59,554 nucleotides of DNA from a virus: the IMG/VR virus record IMGVR_UViG_3300001799_000004, positions 1 through 59,554 of that record. One strand, 5' to 3'. Below, one piece after another: positions 25,356-34,181 of the stretch. Positions within the stretch are counted from its first letter, which is position 1. Every line of letters begins with the position of its first letter. Both the position numbers and the translations under genes were made by a program. The notes under the pieces are model-generated. The model saw only the letters and a program-made list of their open reading frames with translations. It had not been told where the DNA came from and made no database searches.

Positions 25356-26762
25356 ATGGAACAATCGACAGGATTCCTGCTCATCCTTGCCTATTTCGTG
25401 GCCGTTTTTCTTATCACGCGGATGATCGGACGAAAGAGTTCATCAAAACTTGATTATTTACTTGCAAACAGGGCTATACCAGGATGGTTGGCAGCTTTTT
25501 CAATCGCTGCAACATGGGTGTGGGCTCCCTCAATGTTTGTTGCCTCAGAGAAAGCTTTCACTTCAGGATGGGTAGGCGTTTTCTGGTTTGTAGTCCCCAA
25601 CGTGCTTACCCTTGTCATATTTGCCTACTTCGCAACATGGATGCGAAAGAAATATCCTGATGGGTGGACATTCTCGGATTATATCCGGGCCAAATACAGC
25701 AACCGCACCCATAACCTTTACCTTGTTGAAAGCTTCGGACTGCAAACACTCAGCCTTGCCGTGCAACTGCTTGCAGGAGCAACCATCATGTGGAAGATTA
25801 CCGGACTGCCTTTCTTGCTGACTACGATCCTGCTTGCAATCATTCCTTTGATTTACACTTTCTCCAAAGGACTCCGTGCAAGTGTCATTACCGACTACTG
25901 GCAGATGTTGTGGATAATTGTAGTCCTGCTGCTCGGTTTACCTTTTATGTTTATCAATGGCGGAGGCATGGAAACCCTCATTGAGGGATTATCAGGAAAA
26001 GCCGGCGATATAACAGGCATGTTCAACGGCAAAGGGCTGGCTGTAACACTTGCCTTTGGAATTCCCACTACCATAGGTCTGCTCTCCGGTACATTCGGGG
26101 ACCAGATGTTCTGGCAAAGGGTCTTTGCAATAAAACAGGGTCAGGTTAAAAAAGCTTTCCTCTGGGCAGCTGTAATATTCGCCTGTGTGCCCATTTCCTT
26201 AGCCATCTTTGGGTTCTTTGCTGCAGGTAAAGGTTTGGATATTCAGGACACACAACTTGTCAATGTTGGAGCCGTGATTGCTTTTACCCCTAACTGGTTC
26301 CTGTACCTGTTCATGGTGATGATCCTTTCAGGGCTTATATCAACTGTTGACAGCATCATATGTGCTGTTTCATCCGTCACTGGCCATGACCTCTACAACA
26401 GGATTAAAAAGCTTGACCTTATCGATGAAGTGGAGTTTGCAAAATGGTCAATGGTGTTTGTTACAATACTGGCCATCCTTATTGCTAACATTCCCGGGCT
26501 GAAGATACTTCACCTGTTTCTGATATATGGCACTCTGAGAGCCTCGGTGATGCTCCCTACTGCCTTTGCGATCAAAGGTATCAGAATGAGTGAACGGGGA
26601 TTGTTCTATGGCTTACTTACCAGTATGGTTGTTGGGCTTCCAATATTCGCCATTGGCAATTTCTCCGCCAACACAGTCCTAATCGTCACCGGCTCACTCT
26701 TTACCATCCTTGCCTCCGGAATCATCTCAATATCCCTGAAAGATGAAACCGCTAAAGTTTAA
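25356..26762 (+). CDS. Sodium:solute symporter (SSS family)
   Basis: A 468-residue membrane protein with about 13 hydrophobic helices. The SSS pattern is clear: KLDYLLANRAIPGWLAAFS near the first helices, WVWAPSMFVASEKAF in the sodium-site helix, SGTFGDQMFWQRVFAIK in the middle, and SGLISTVDSIICAVSSV, which matches the family's STxDS sodium-site helix (vSGLT helix 8). Length and motif order are those of a complete transporter. The substrate cannot be read. It leads a rightward chain that runs into phage genes and terminase. A transporter here is rare, and a nutrient-uptake or receptor-blocking role is inference. Confidence 0.88.
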   Translation: MEQSTGFLLILAYFVAVFLITRMIGRKSSSKLDYLLANRAIPGWLAAFSIAATWVWAPSMFVASEKAFTSGWVGVFWFVVPNVLTLVIFAYFATWMRKKYPDGWTFSDYIRAKYSNRTHNLYLVESFGLQTLSLAVQLLAGATIMWKITGLPFLLTTILLAIIPLIYTFSKGLRASVITDYWQMLWIIVVLLLGLPFMFINGGGMETLIEGLSGKAGDITGMFNGKGLAVTLAFGIPTTIGLLSGTFGDQMFWQRVFAIKQGQVKKAFLWAAVIFACVPISLAIFGFFAAGKGLDIQDTQLVNVGAVIAFTPNWFLYLFMVMILSGLISTVDSIICAVSSVTGHDLYNRIKKLDLIDEVEFAKWSMVFVTILAILIANIPGLKILHLFLIYGTLRASVMLPTAFAIKGIRMSERGLFYGLLTSMVVGLPIFAIGNFSANTVLIVTGSLFTILASGIISISLKDETAKV

Positions 26763-27012
26763 GGAGCATAACCAACAGTTGGGTCCACCACAAGGCATGT
26801 CAGAAGATGAATGCGCTTCCCTGCCTGTCTTTACCGATGGCAAACAATGTATTTCATGCTGGGAGCTCTCGCCAGAAGAAATTGACAAGGTTAAGAGAAC
26901 CGGCCGGATATGGCTTTCTGTGATGTCTGGCAAGACTCAACCACCGGTCTGGCTGTCAGCTGAAGAAACGGTCTTTTTCGAAAAACCTGATTTCCCAATT
27001 CATCTAAACTGA
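26743..27012 (+). CDS. Conserved small phage protein with CxxC
   Basis: An 89-residue protein. The core (FTDGKQCISCWELSPEEI, GRIWLSVMSGKTQPPVWL) is a widespread small phage family with one conserved Cys pair and a TQPPV motif; its function is unknown. The ATG at 26743 overlaps the symporter by 20 bases. The family core begins later, so ATG 26797, just after the symporter, is a good alternative. Confidence 0.65.
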   Translation: MKPLKFKEHNQQLGPPQGMSEDECASLPVFTDGKQCISCWELSPEEIDKVKRTGRIWLSVMSGKTQPPVWLSAEETVFFEKPDFPIHLN

Positions 27013-27013
27013 T

Positions 27014-27325
27014 ATGTACGACTTTGAGTCAACCAGGGTTAAACCCGATACACAGCTCGTAGCTGAAGTCCAAAAAGAATTCAAGCACCTTGGCCGGATA
27101 AGACTCAAGCCAGGCCACAGCCTTTTTGCCTTTAACACCAAAACAACACACCTGAAAAAGGTTGAAATTCAATCACAGGTAATGATTGACGTCAAAGGGC
27201 AAAAGAAAGAAACCAAAAGAGCATACCAGGAACCTGACACGGTCTACGTCACGGCACTCAACGCCAGGAACGCATTACGCAAAATTATTAATAGTTTCAA
27301 TCACCTAAAATCTAATCAAACATGA
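27014..27325 (+). CDS. Conserved small phage protein
   Basis: A 103-residue basic protein with alternating strands and charged loops (RVKPDTQLVAEVQKEFKHLG; YVTALNARNALRKIINSFN). It resembles phage proteins of unknown function found before terminase genes. The stop overlaps the next start by 4 bases. Confidence 0.55.
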   Translation: MYDFESTRVKPDTQLVAEVQKEFKHLGRIRLKPGHSLFAFNTKTTHLKKVEIQSQVMIDVKGQKKETKRAYQEPDTVYVTALNARNALRKIINSFNHLKSNQT

Positions 27326-27921
27326 AAAGGTTCTTTTCTATTCTGATGATCCTGCTTGCGACAGTCAGCCTATCCGGGCAGGTTTATGACGGTATCACGC
27401 AACCGACAAGGTTCAGATACTGGCTTCCGCTGACAACCTCTGTAAACACCCCGGGATCGCTTACCGCTGCCCCTTTTATGGGTTACAAGGTTCAACCTGC
27501 CAACTGGATATCGTTCACACCGATACTCCAGTACAACTTCAACCGTGAAGCGGCCATGCCTCAGCTGTGGCTTAACGTGAACTATCAGCAAAAGTATTAC
27601 CTGCTCTTCAGGTCCATCTATGACCTCAAGACAGAAGCATTCAGCGAGACGGTTTCCGGTACGGTCAAACTCAATAGTTATATGGTTGACTTTACTTGGG
27701 ATAACCTATATCGTAGTGACGGGTTTTTAATCAATGATCGATTACAGATCCTTGCCGGCTATGCATGGAAGCATCTGGTACTAAATGCCGGGTACTCGAT
27801 AAGGGACCGACCGGGATTTGTGACCAATGCACGTGTGAAGCTTACCAGCCTGTCGTGGCTACAATTCAGGTACGATTCCGGTACAGATACATTCACTCTT
27901 TCAACAGCAATACATATCTGA
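27322..27921 (+). CDS. Predicted exported beta-barrel-like envelope protein
   Basis: A 199-residue protein with a clear signal peptide (MKRFFSILMILLATVSLSGQ, cleavage near residue 20). Amphipathic strands of about 10 residues follow, separated by short turns, with many Tyr and Trp (WISFTPILQYNF, LWLNVNYQQKYYLLFRS, LQILAGYAWKHLVLNAGYS). This suggests an outer-membrane beta barrel of about 8 strands. It overlaps the PP-loop gene by one base (TGATG). Phage-made outer-membrane proteins can block receptors, which is one possible role. Confidence 0.65.
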   Translation: MKRFFSILMILLATVSLSGQVYDGITQPTRFRYWLPLTTSVNTPGSLTAAPFMGYKVQPANWISFTPILQYNFNREAAMPQLWLNVNYQQKYYLLFRSIYDLKTEAFSETVSGTVKLNSYMVDFTWDNLYRSDGFLINDRLQILAGYAWKHLVLNAGYSIRDRPGFVTNARVKLTSLSWLQFRYDSGTDTFTLSTAIHI

Positions 27922-28730
27922 TGCAGAAAGTTCTGACACCAGGCAGAAAGCAGACTGCCAGCAATGAGGCTTTTCAAAGACTCTGGGACAACATCGACAA
28001 AGTTGTTTCGCGGGACCATATTGAAAGCCTCGTTGCTGATGCTGTTTTAACAATCAGATCAAAAACCGCTAGCAAGAAAACAGGTTATGCCTGGTCTGGT
28101 GGAAAAGACAGCATCGCCCTGCAGGTCGTCTGTGAGCTCTCGGGAATAAGAAGCTGTGTTATTGGCTTGTCACAAGCACTCGAATATCCCCACTACCTGA
28201 GTTGGATTCATCTGAACAAGCCCGCAGGACTTGTCACATGGGATGCCAACATTGGATATCAATGGCTTCTACAAAACCCTCATATGGTCTTTCCTGAGGA
28301 TTCAAAGCACCTTGCAACATGGTATTCCCTTATTCAGCATGCAGCACAAAAGGATTTTTACAAACATGCCAGTCTTGACATTATTTGTCTTGGCCGCAGG
28401 CATCAGGACGGTAACTATACCGGTTCCGGTGGTCAGAACATCTACACCGATAAGTATGGTATAACCCGCTTTTCACCTATCGCACACTGGAAGCACGAAC
28501 ATGTGTTGGCAATATGCCACTATTACAAGAACAGGAACATACCCCCAATCTATAACGACCCTCAGGGGTGGATCAACGGCACAGGCGTGTGGCCGGTACA
28601 GACATCGAACCTCGGCCGTAAGCATTCCTGGGAACTGCTTTACCAAATCAGCCCGGAGACATTACTCATTGCGGCAAACTATTTCAATGAAGCAAAATCA
28701 ATACTCCAAAGTCATGGCAAAGCAAGCTAA
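27921..28730 (+). CDS. PAPS reductase-like PP-loop ATPase (first copy)
   Basis: I start at ATG 27921, coupled to the previous stop in TGATG; an upstream frame to 27765 lies inside the beta-barrel gene. The 269-residue protein has the PP-loop SGGKDS (residues 59-64) and later CLGRRHQDGN and WKHEHVLAICHYY, as in PAPS reductase-like phage proteins. Members include DndC-type enzymes that add sulfur to DNA and tRNA-thiolation proteins. A ParB-like gene follows at once, giving a PP-loop/ParB pair that is repeated downstream. Confidence 0.82.
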   Translation: MQKVLTPGRKQTASNEAFQRLWDNIDKVVSRDHIESLVADAVLTIRSKTASKKTGYAWSGGKDSIALQVVCELSGIRSCVIGLSQALEYPHYLSWIHLNKPAGLVTWDANIGYQWLLQNPHMVFPEDSKHLATWYSLIQHAAQKDFYKHASLDIICLGRRHQDGNYTGSGGQNIYTDKYGITRFSPIAHWKHEHVLAICHYYKNRNIPPIYNDPQGWINGTGVWPVQTSNLGRKHSWELLYQISPETLLIAANYFNEAKSILQSHGKAS

Positions 28731-29292
28731 AGTCAAACATGAAGAAACAACCCTTAGCCTATCGTTATTGAAGGACTTCCCGGGAAATCCCAACACACAT
28801 ACACATGCACAAATAGATGCTCTGGTTCAGAGCATGGAACGTTACGGCCAGTATTACCCGATCATCTGTGATGAAGATTATCAGATACTCTGTGGCCATG
28901 GAAAACGTCTGGCCCTTGAGAAAAAAGGCGAGAAAACGGCCAAAGTCACTATCATCCGTGGACTCACTGACAAACAGAAGATGAAGCTTCTCATTGAAGA
29001 CAATAAGATTCAGTCAATGAGTTACGTGAACTTCACGGAGGTTGAGAAAATCATCAAACAGATCGGAGAACTTGACATCATTGGCTTTTCACCTGAGTAC
29101 CTCGACACCATCATTAACGAGATTTCACCGGACAATATGGGAGTTGATTTCTCAAAGCCACCGCAAAGAGGTGACAACTTCACGCCTGAACAGGAAGCAA
29201 CTGTTGATGCACAGTTTGAAAATATCGAAGCCGGAATGAGCGGGGTAAGAACAATGACATGCCCACACTGCGGAGAACTAATCAATTTCTGA
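28714..29292 (+). CDS. ParB-like nuclease-domain protein (first copy)
   Basis: A 192-residue protein starting at ATG 28714, 17 bases inside the PP-loop gene. It has the ParB-like fold: LLKDFPGNPNTHTHAQID, LVQSMERYGQYYPIICDED and the ILCGHGKRLALEKKGEK box, then a helical part (FTEVEKIIKQIGELDIIGFS). The C-terminus ends in MTCPHCGELINF, a Cys pair. Small ParB-like proteins beside PAPS reductase-like genes are common in phages; they may be ATP/CTP-using kinases or regulators rather than nucleases. Confidence 0.82.
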   Translation: MAKQAKVKHEETTLSLSLLKDFPGNPNTHTHAQIDALVQSMERYGQYYPIICDEDYQILCGHGKRLALEKKGEKTAKVTIIRGLTDKQKMKLLIEDNKIQSMSYVNFTEVEKIIKQIGELDIIGFSPEYLDTIINEISPDNMGVDFSKPPQRGDNFTPEQEATVDAQFENIEAGMSGVRTMTCPHCGELINF

Positions 29293-29294
29293 TC

Positions 29295-29816
29295 ATGGAA
29301 AAAGACCTGTTTAAGCCACTCAGGGAAATGCAGTTCGTCAACAGGGAGTTGATACGCCCCAATGACTACAACCCAAACAAAGTTCTTGAAAAGAACCTCA
29401 AACTGTTAATGCAAAGCATCCTGACTAATGGGTTCTGTTTCCCAATAGTGATCCGACCCGACTACACTATCATTGATGGATTCCACCGCTGGCTTGTTTC
29501 TGGAAGGGAGCCGCTTAAAACAATGCTGGGCGGAAAGATTCCAGTTGTGATAGTGGCGCATGAGGACGAGAGCAAGAATATGTACGGTACTGTCACCTTT
29601 AACAGGGCTCGTGGAACACACTTGCTTGAACCGATGGAAAACATAGTCAAGTCACTCCTGGACAAAGGCAAGACTGTGGATGAAATTTCGAAAGAAATTG
29701 GCATGAGCCGCGAGGAGATCTTCCGGCTTTCGAAGATTGACAGGGAGACATTCCTGAAGACTGTTATCAAGCGACAGACTTTCAACAAAGCAGAGGTTCT
29801 GAGGAGGTATCAATGA
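29295..29816 (+). CDS. ParB-like protein, IbrB type (second copy)
   Basis: I start at ATG 29295, two bases after the previous stop. The 173-residue protein has RPNDYNPNKV, LMQSILTNGFCFPIVI, IIDGFHRWLVSG (the DGxHR box of the IbrB/ParB-like group), then YGTVTFNRARGTHLLEPME and an HTH-like end (DEISKEIGMSREEIFRL). It overlaps the start of the DUF3440 gene by 4 bases. IbrB/IbrA pairs are known from E. coli prophage-like elements, where they activate eib genes. Confidence 0.82.
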   Translation: MEKDLFKPLREMQFVNRELIRPNDYNPNKVLEKNLKLLMQSILTNGFCFPIVIRPDYTIIDGFHRWLVSGREPLKTMLGGKIPVVIVAHEDESKNMYGTVTFNRARGTHLLEPMENIVKSLLDKGKTVDEISKEIGMSREEIFRLSKIDRETFLKTVIKRQTFNKAEVLRRYQ

Positions 29817-30895
29817 GGACTAAGGCGATAGATGTTGATGTGGTTACAGCTGCGGAAAGAAGGGTTCTTGAATCCTTTAACAAGCACAAATACATCAGCA
29901 TGTCTTTCTCCGGGGGAAAGGACTCTATCTGCATGGCTGATATTGTCATAAAGACAATGCAGAAATACAACATTGACTTCAGTAGGTTGATTGTTGTTTT
30001 CTACGATGAAGAAGGTATTTACCCGGATTTTGAGCAGATCGTCATAGAATGGCGCTCCCTGTTCCTTTCCCTGGGAGCAAAGTTCTACTGGTTTTGCTTA
30101 CCCATCAAGCACTACAACTGCTGCAACCGTCTTGAAAATGACGAGAGCTTCATCTGTTGGGAACCCGGCAAAGAAGATCTGTGGATTCGTCCTATGCCCA
30201 AATTTGCCATCAGGCACCATAAGGACTTCTCTCTTGGCATGACTTATCAAGTCTTTTCAAAGTATCTTTTTCAGGATATATACCAGATGGTAGGCCTGAG
30301 AGTCTATGAATCTGTACAAAGGAGACAATCTATTGCCGGGCAAAGCAAATCAAAGTTCCTCTACCCAATCTATGACTGGAGAGATAATGACGTATGGCTC
30401 TATATAGAGCGAAACAACCTGAAGTTTCCGGAAACCTATCTGTACCTCTACAAGACAGGTGTACCCATAAACAAACTGCGTATCAGTCAATTTTTTAGCA
30501 TTGACACAATCAAGAGCCTTCCAAAGGTACTCGAGTTTTATCCAAACCTATTCGAGAGAATTGTCAAAAGAGAGCCCAATGCAGACCTAGTAATGTTGTA
30601 TTGGGAAACGGATATGTTTCGGTCCTCACGACAGGATGATTCTTTTGATATCCGCAAAGACTATCGGGTAATCCTAAAGGAGGAAATCAAGAAAGCATCC
30701 CAACACCCAGACCAGTATCCCGGGTATAAACAAGTGAAGAAACTATTTGCCCGAGTAACACCCAAGACCACATCAGACACATGCCGTAGGATTTATCAGA
30801 TTTTAATTGCGGGTGACCCAAAGAACAGGACTGTCAGGGTAGTTACCGGGAAGCTTTTAGAGGATTCTAAAGACTATCCCGATGAGGCAAGGTGA
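29813..30895 (+). CDS. DUF3440 PAPS reductase-like protein, IbrA type (second copy)
   Basis: A 360-residue PP-loop protein with SFSGGKDSICM (PP-loop residues 33-38), YDEEGIYPDF, WRSLFLSLGAKFYWFCLPIK and KFLYPIYDWRDNDVWLYIE, where the last is the C-terminal domain of the IbrA/DUF3440 type. It forms a coupled pair with the ParB-like gene before it (ATGA). The two PP-loop proteins here differ in length and family, so the four-gene block is not a simple tandem duplication. A nucleic-acid modification or transcription-control role is inferred from family and position before terminase. Confidence 0.85.
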   Translation: MRTKAIDVDVVTAAERRVLESFNKHKYISMSFSGGKDSICMADIVIKTMQKYNIDFSRLIVVFYDEEGIYPDFEQIVIEWRSLFLSLGAKFYWFCLPIKHYNCCNRLENDESFICWEPGKEDLWIRPMPKFAIRHHKDFSLGMTYQVFSKYLFQDIYQMVGLRVYESVQRRQSIAGQSKSKFLYPIYDWRDNDVWLYIERNNLKFPETYLYLYKTGVPINKLRISQFFSIDTIKSLPKVLEFYPNLFERIVKREPNADLVMLYWETDMFRSSRQDDSFDIRKDYRVILKEEIKKASQHPDQYPGYKQVKKLFARVTPKTTSDTCRRIYQILIAGDPKNRTVRVVTGKLLEDSKDYPDEAR

Positions 30896-31295
30896 AAGAT
30901 TATCGAAAAAGAAGAAAAAGGCCAAGCTGCTTGACTGTCTCCGGGAGACTTCCGGAATTGTCGCATACGCCTGTGAGAAGGCAGGTATCAGCAGGGTCAC
31001 TTATTACAATTGGTGCAAAGAGGATATTGAGTTCAAAGGCAAGGCCGAGGATATACAGGAGCTGCAGATTGATGTGGCCGAGGCTGCATTACTCAAGAAA
31101 ATCAAGAATGAGGACACAACAGCTATAATTTTCTACCTCAAGACCAAGGGAAAAAACAGAGGCTACAGCGAACGGCATGAAATCGGAGGCGTAAACGGTG
31201 CACCAATCACCATGGATGTGGACACAAACCAACTGGGAGAGGACGAGAGAAAACTGTTGCTCAAAATAGCAGAAAGTCTCAATGTTAACGGATAA
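30882..31295 (+). CDS. Terminase small subunit
   Basis: A 137-residue protein with a basic start, then an HTH (GIVAYACEKAGISRVTYYNW CKED in order) and a helical multimerisation region (DVAEAALLKKIKNEDTTAII). This is the phBC6A51-type terminase small subunit that recognises pac/cos DNA. It overlaps the DUF3440 gene by 14 bases and the large subunit by 14 bases, the usual arrangement. Confidence 0.85.
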   Translation: MRQGERLSKKKKKAKLLDCLRETSGIVAYACEKAGISRVTYYNWCKEDIEFKGKAEDIQELQIDVAEAALLKKIKNEDTTAIIFYLKTKGKNRGYSERHEIGGVNGAPITMDVDTNQLGEDERKLLLKIAESLNVNG

Positions 31296-32754
31296 TGTTA
31301 TCAGGATGGCACTAAGTGTACAGGCTAGTGAATGCAGAAAAGATTTCTTCTACTTTGTGAGGACTTTCTGGGAAGTCATTATCAAGGAAGAACCGGTCTA
31401 TAACTGGCATATTGAGTTTCTGTGCCAGGAGTTGCAGGAACTCTCTAAATCCATTGTAGCACGTCAACCCAAACCTTATGACCTCATCATTAACATTCCC
31501 CCGGGTACAACCAAATCAACCATCGTGACGGTTATGTGGCCATCCTGGTTGTGGACTCAGGATCCAGCCTTGAGAGTCATCACAAATTCTTATTCAGCAG
31601 ACCTTTCTATTGATCATGCATCCAAGTCAAAGGACATCATTACAAGCGACAGGTACAAACTACTGTTCCATGAGATAAAGATCAGGATAGATAAGTCAGC
31701 AAAAGGGAGTTATGAGAACACCAGGACCGGGGCCCGGTACTCAACCTCAACAGGTGGCACGATCACTGGCAAGCATGGACACATTATAATCAATGACGAC
31801 CCACTGAACCCAAAACAGGCTACCTCAGACAGCTTGAGGCTTGCGGCCAACGAACACACCAAAACCCTTTCATCACGTAAGGTAAACAAAGAAAACACGC
31901 CAGTTGTCACCATCATGCAGCGTCTTCATGAGGACGATGTAACTGGTTTTCTGCTCAAAAAGAAAATAGAAAATATCAGGCACATCTGCCTACCAGCCGA
32001 AGTATCCGAAACTGTAAAACCTCCGGAATTGAAGGAGAAATACATAGATGGTTTTCTCGATCCGGTAAGATTATCACGTAAAGCTCTTGACGAAGCAAAG
32101 GTTGACCTTGGTAGCAAGGGATATGCCGGACAGTACGATCAGTCACCGACAGTTGAGGGTGGTAACATCATCAAAGAGGAATGGTTCAGGAAGATATCCC
32201 TGGCTCATTTTCTCGCTATTCGTGGCCGGGCACCGGTACATTTCTTTCTCGATACAGCCTATGACGAAAAGAAGAAAAAGTCAGACAACGACCCCTCAGG
32301 GATTATGGCCACGACCTACGTTAACAATGCACTGTTCATATTTGACGCCAGAAAGCTATACAAGGAGTTCCCAGACCTTATTAAGTTCCTGCCGGGTTAC
32401 CTCAGTGGAAACAATTACGATTCGCGCTCAACCCTTCGGATTGAACCAAAAGCCAACGGAAAAAGCGTCATACAACAACTCAAACGGGAAACAAAGCTTA
32501 ATGTTACCGAAACCCCATCCCCATCCGACAGCAAGGCGACCAGGTTAAACGCTGCTTCACCCTCAGTTGAATGTGGCCGGGTGTACCTTGTAGAGGGCGA
32601 CTGGAACGAATCATTCATTGATGAGGTTTGCGGCTTTCCCCTCAAGACACATGATGAATACGTGGACTTACTATGCTACGCCATTGACTATTACATAAGC
32701 GGCAAGATAGAGCTGCCCGAAGACCTTGATAAAACTTCACTCGGATTTCTTTAA
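31282..32754 (+). CDS. terL: Terminase large subunit
   Basis: A 490-residue packaging motor. The ATPase has a viral Walker A (IPPGTTKST, Lys 78) and Walker B (HIIINDDP, Asp 172-173), with coupling-motif-like TIMQRL after it. The C-terminal nuclease has an RNase H-like Asp (VHFFLDTAYDE) and later acidic residues (HDEYVDLLCYAIDYY). It cuts and pumps phage DNA into the prohead. Complete length, with portal next. Confidence 0.95.
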   Translation: MLTDNVIRMALSVQASECRKDFFYFVRTFWEVIIKEEPVYNWHIEFLCQELQELSKSIVARQPKPYDLIINIPPGTTKSTIVTVMWPSWLWTQDPALRVITNSYSADLSIDHASKSKDIITSDRYKLLFHEIKIRIDKSAKGSYENTRTGARYSTSTGGTITGKHGHIIINDDPLNPKQATSDSLRLAANEHTKTLSSRKVNKENTPVVTIMQRLHEDDVTGFLLKKKIENIRHICLPAEVSETVKPPELKEKYIDGFLDPVRLSRKALDEAKVDLGSKGYAGQYDQSPTVEGGNIIKEEWFRKISLAHFLAIRGRAPVHFFLDTAYDEKKKKSDNDPSGIMATTYVNNALFIFDARKLYKEFPDLIKFLPGYLSGNNYDSRSTLRIEPKANGKSVIQQLKRETKLNVTETPSPSDSKATRLNAASPSVECGRVYLVEGDWNESFIDEVCGFPLKTHDEYVDLLCYAIDYYISGKIELPEDLDKTSLGFL

Positions 32755-32766
32755 TACCCAAATACC

Positions 32767-34179
32767 ATGAACCTGATAAGAGTACTTTTAAACAAAATGA
32801 ACAGCGCCCTGAATATGCAGCAGGGATTTGAGGAACTTCTCAAAAACAAGGATATCGACAATGTTATCCGCAAGATGCAGGACCGTTCCGCAGATGTCGA
32901 TAAAGCAATTAAGGATTATGATGTCAAAACGCATAATATCATGTCCAGACCCGATAAGATCATTAAGGGCAAAGACGGACGGACTATCCGTGTACAGAAA
33001 CAATGGAGGCTTCCGATTCCTTACCAGAGGTTTATCAATGAAATTGCCCTTGTTTTTCTTTATGGCCAGCCTGTGAAATTCTCAATGGTTTCAGCGGGGA
33101 CTGAGGAGGCTTACTCGATGTTCAAGGATTTGGTTAAATCCACACGGTTTGACAGCCGGATCCGTCAATGTAAACGAATTGCCGGAGCAGAAACGGAGAG
33201 CGCACTTCTTCTGCATGTGTACAAAGACGATGAGGGCAACAAACCGGATGCCTTGATAAAGGTTCTTGGAAAAAGTCTCGGGGATGATATCAGGCCAATG
33301 TTTGACCGCTTTAACCGCATGATTGCATTCGGCCATGGATATTACATCAATGAGGGCGGGTATACTACTTATTACTTCGATATCTATATGAAGAAAAAGA
33401 TATACCGGTGCAAGAAAGAAGACCTTGGGTGGACCGTGGTAGAAGAAGAAAACCTGATTGGCAAGATACCGGTGATTTATTTCCGACAGGAGAAAGAGCA
33501 TGAAGGGGTAGAACCTCTTATCGAGAGGGAAGAATATATAGCAAGCATTACGGCTGATGTGAACGACTATTTTGCTTCACCGGCAGTAAAAGCTACAGCG
33601 GACGTCATCAAAAACATTCCCGAGAAAGAGGAACCCGGCAAGATATTCATTCTGGATAGCAAAGACAGTGATGTAAGTTACCTGACTATTGAAGCCGCCC
33701 CTGAGTTGAAGAAACAGGAAATTGACTTTCTGCAGAAACACATCCTGAGCAAGACCTTCACCCCTAACATTGACTTTGAGAACATGAAAGCCCTGAGTAA
33801 TGTTTCCGGAAAGGCACTCAAGCAGATGATGATCCTTGCGGAGATCAAGGCAAACAAACATAAAGAATCCCATGATGAACTTGTTGACCGTTTTATCAGT
33901 TTGTTGATCGCTGCAATTGCGAACGTCCTTGAAATAAAGCTAAAAGATCAATGCTCCAAAATGATCATTGATGCTCAGTTCCAGAGTCCGTTCAATGAAG
34001 ATATTGCCGAGATGATCACCAACCTTGTCAGTTCAATTGATGCCGGGATGATGAGCGAGGAAACCGGCCGGGAACTTAATCCACTTATCAGCGACAGCTC
34101 TTCTGAAACTTCGCGGATTGATGCCGAAAGACAGAGAAAGAGGGAAACAAGTGGTGACATATTTGGACAAGGCTATTAA
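32767..34179 (+). CDS. Portal protein (SPP1 gp6-like)
   Basis: A 470-residue protein right after terminase. It has the layout of SPP1-type portals: a basic alpha/beta start, the wing region (PIPYQRFINEIALVFLYGQP), a central beta part (KIPVIYFRQEKEHEGVEP) and a helical clip/crown end (GKALKQMMILAEIKANKHKE). It forms the dodecameric vertex through which DNA enters. Assignment is by pattern and gene order. Confidence 0.9.
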   Translation: MNLIRVLLNKMNSALNMQQGFEELLKNKDIDNVIRKMQDRSADVDKAIKDYDVKTHNIMSRPDKIIKGKDGRTIRVQKQWRLPIPYQRFINEIALVFLYGQPVKFSMVSAGTEEAYSMFKDLVKSTRFDSRIRQCKRIAGAETESALLLHVYKDDEGNKPDALIKVLGKSLGDDIRPMFDRFNRMIAFGHGYYINEGGYTTYYFDIYMKKKIYRCKKEDLGWTVVEEENLIGKIPVIYFRQEKEHEGVEPLIEREEYIASITADVNDYFASPAVKATADVIKNIPEKEEPGKIFILDSKDSDVSYLTIEAAPELKKQEIDFLQKHILSKTFTPNIDFENMKALSNVSGKALKQMMILAEIKANKHKESHDELVDRFISLLIAAIANVLEIKLKDQCSKMIIDAQFQSPFNEDIAEMITNLVSSIDAGMMSEETGRELNPLISDSSSETSRIDAERQRKRETSGDIFGQGY

Positions 34180-34181
34180 TC

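Noticed and set aside
27765-27920. Earlier start for the first PP-loop protein
   Set aside because: These 52 residues overlap the beta-barrel gene and lack PP-loop family features; the ATG at 27921 is coupled to the preceding stop.
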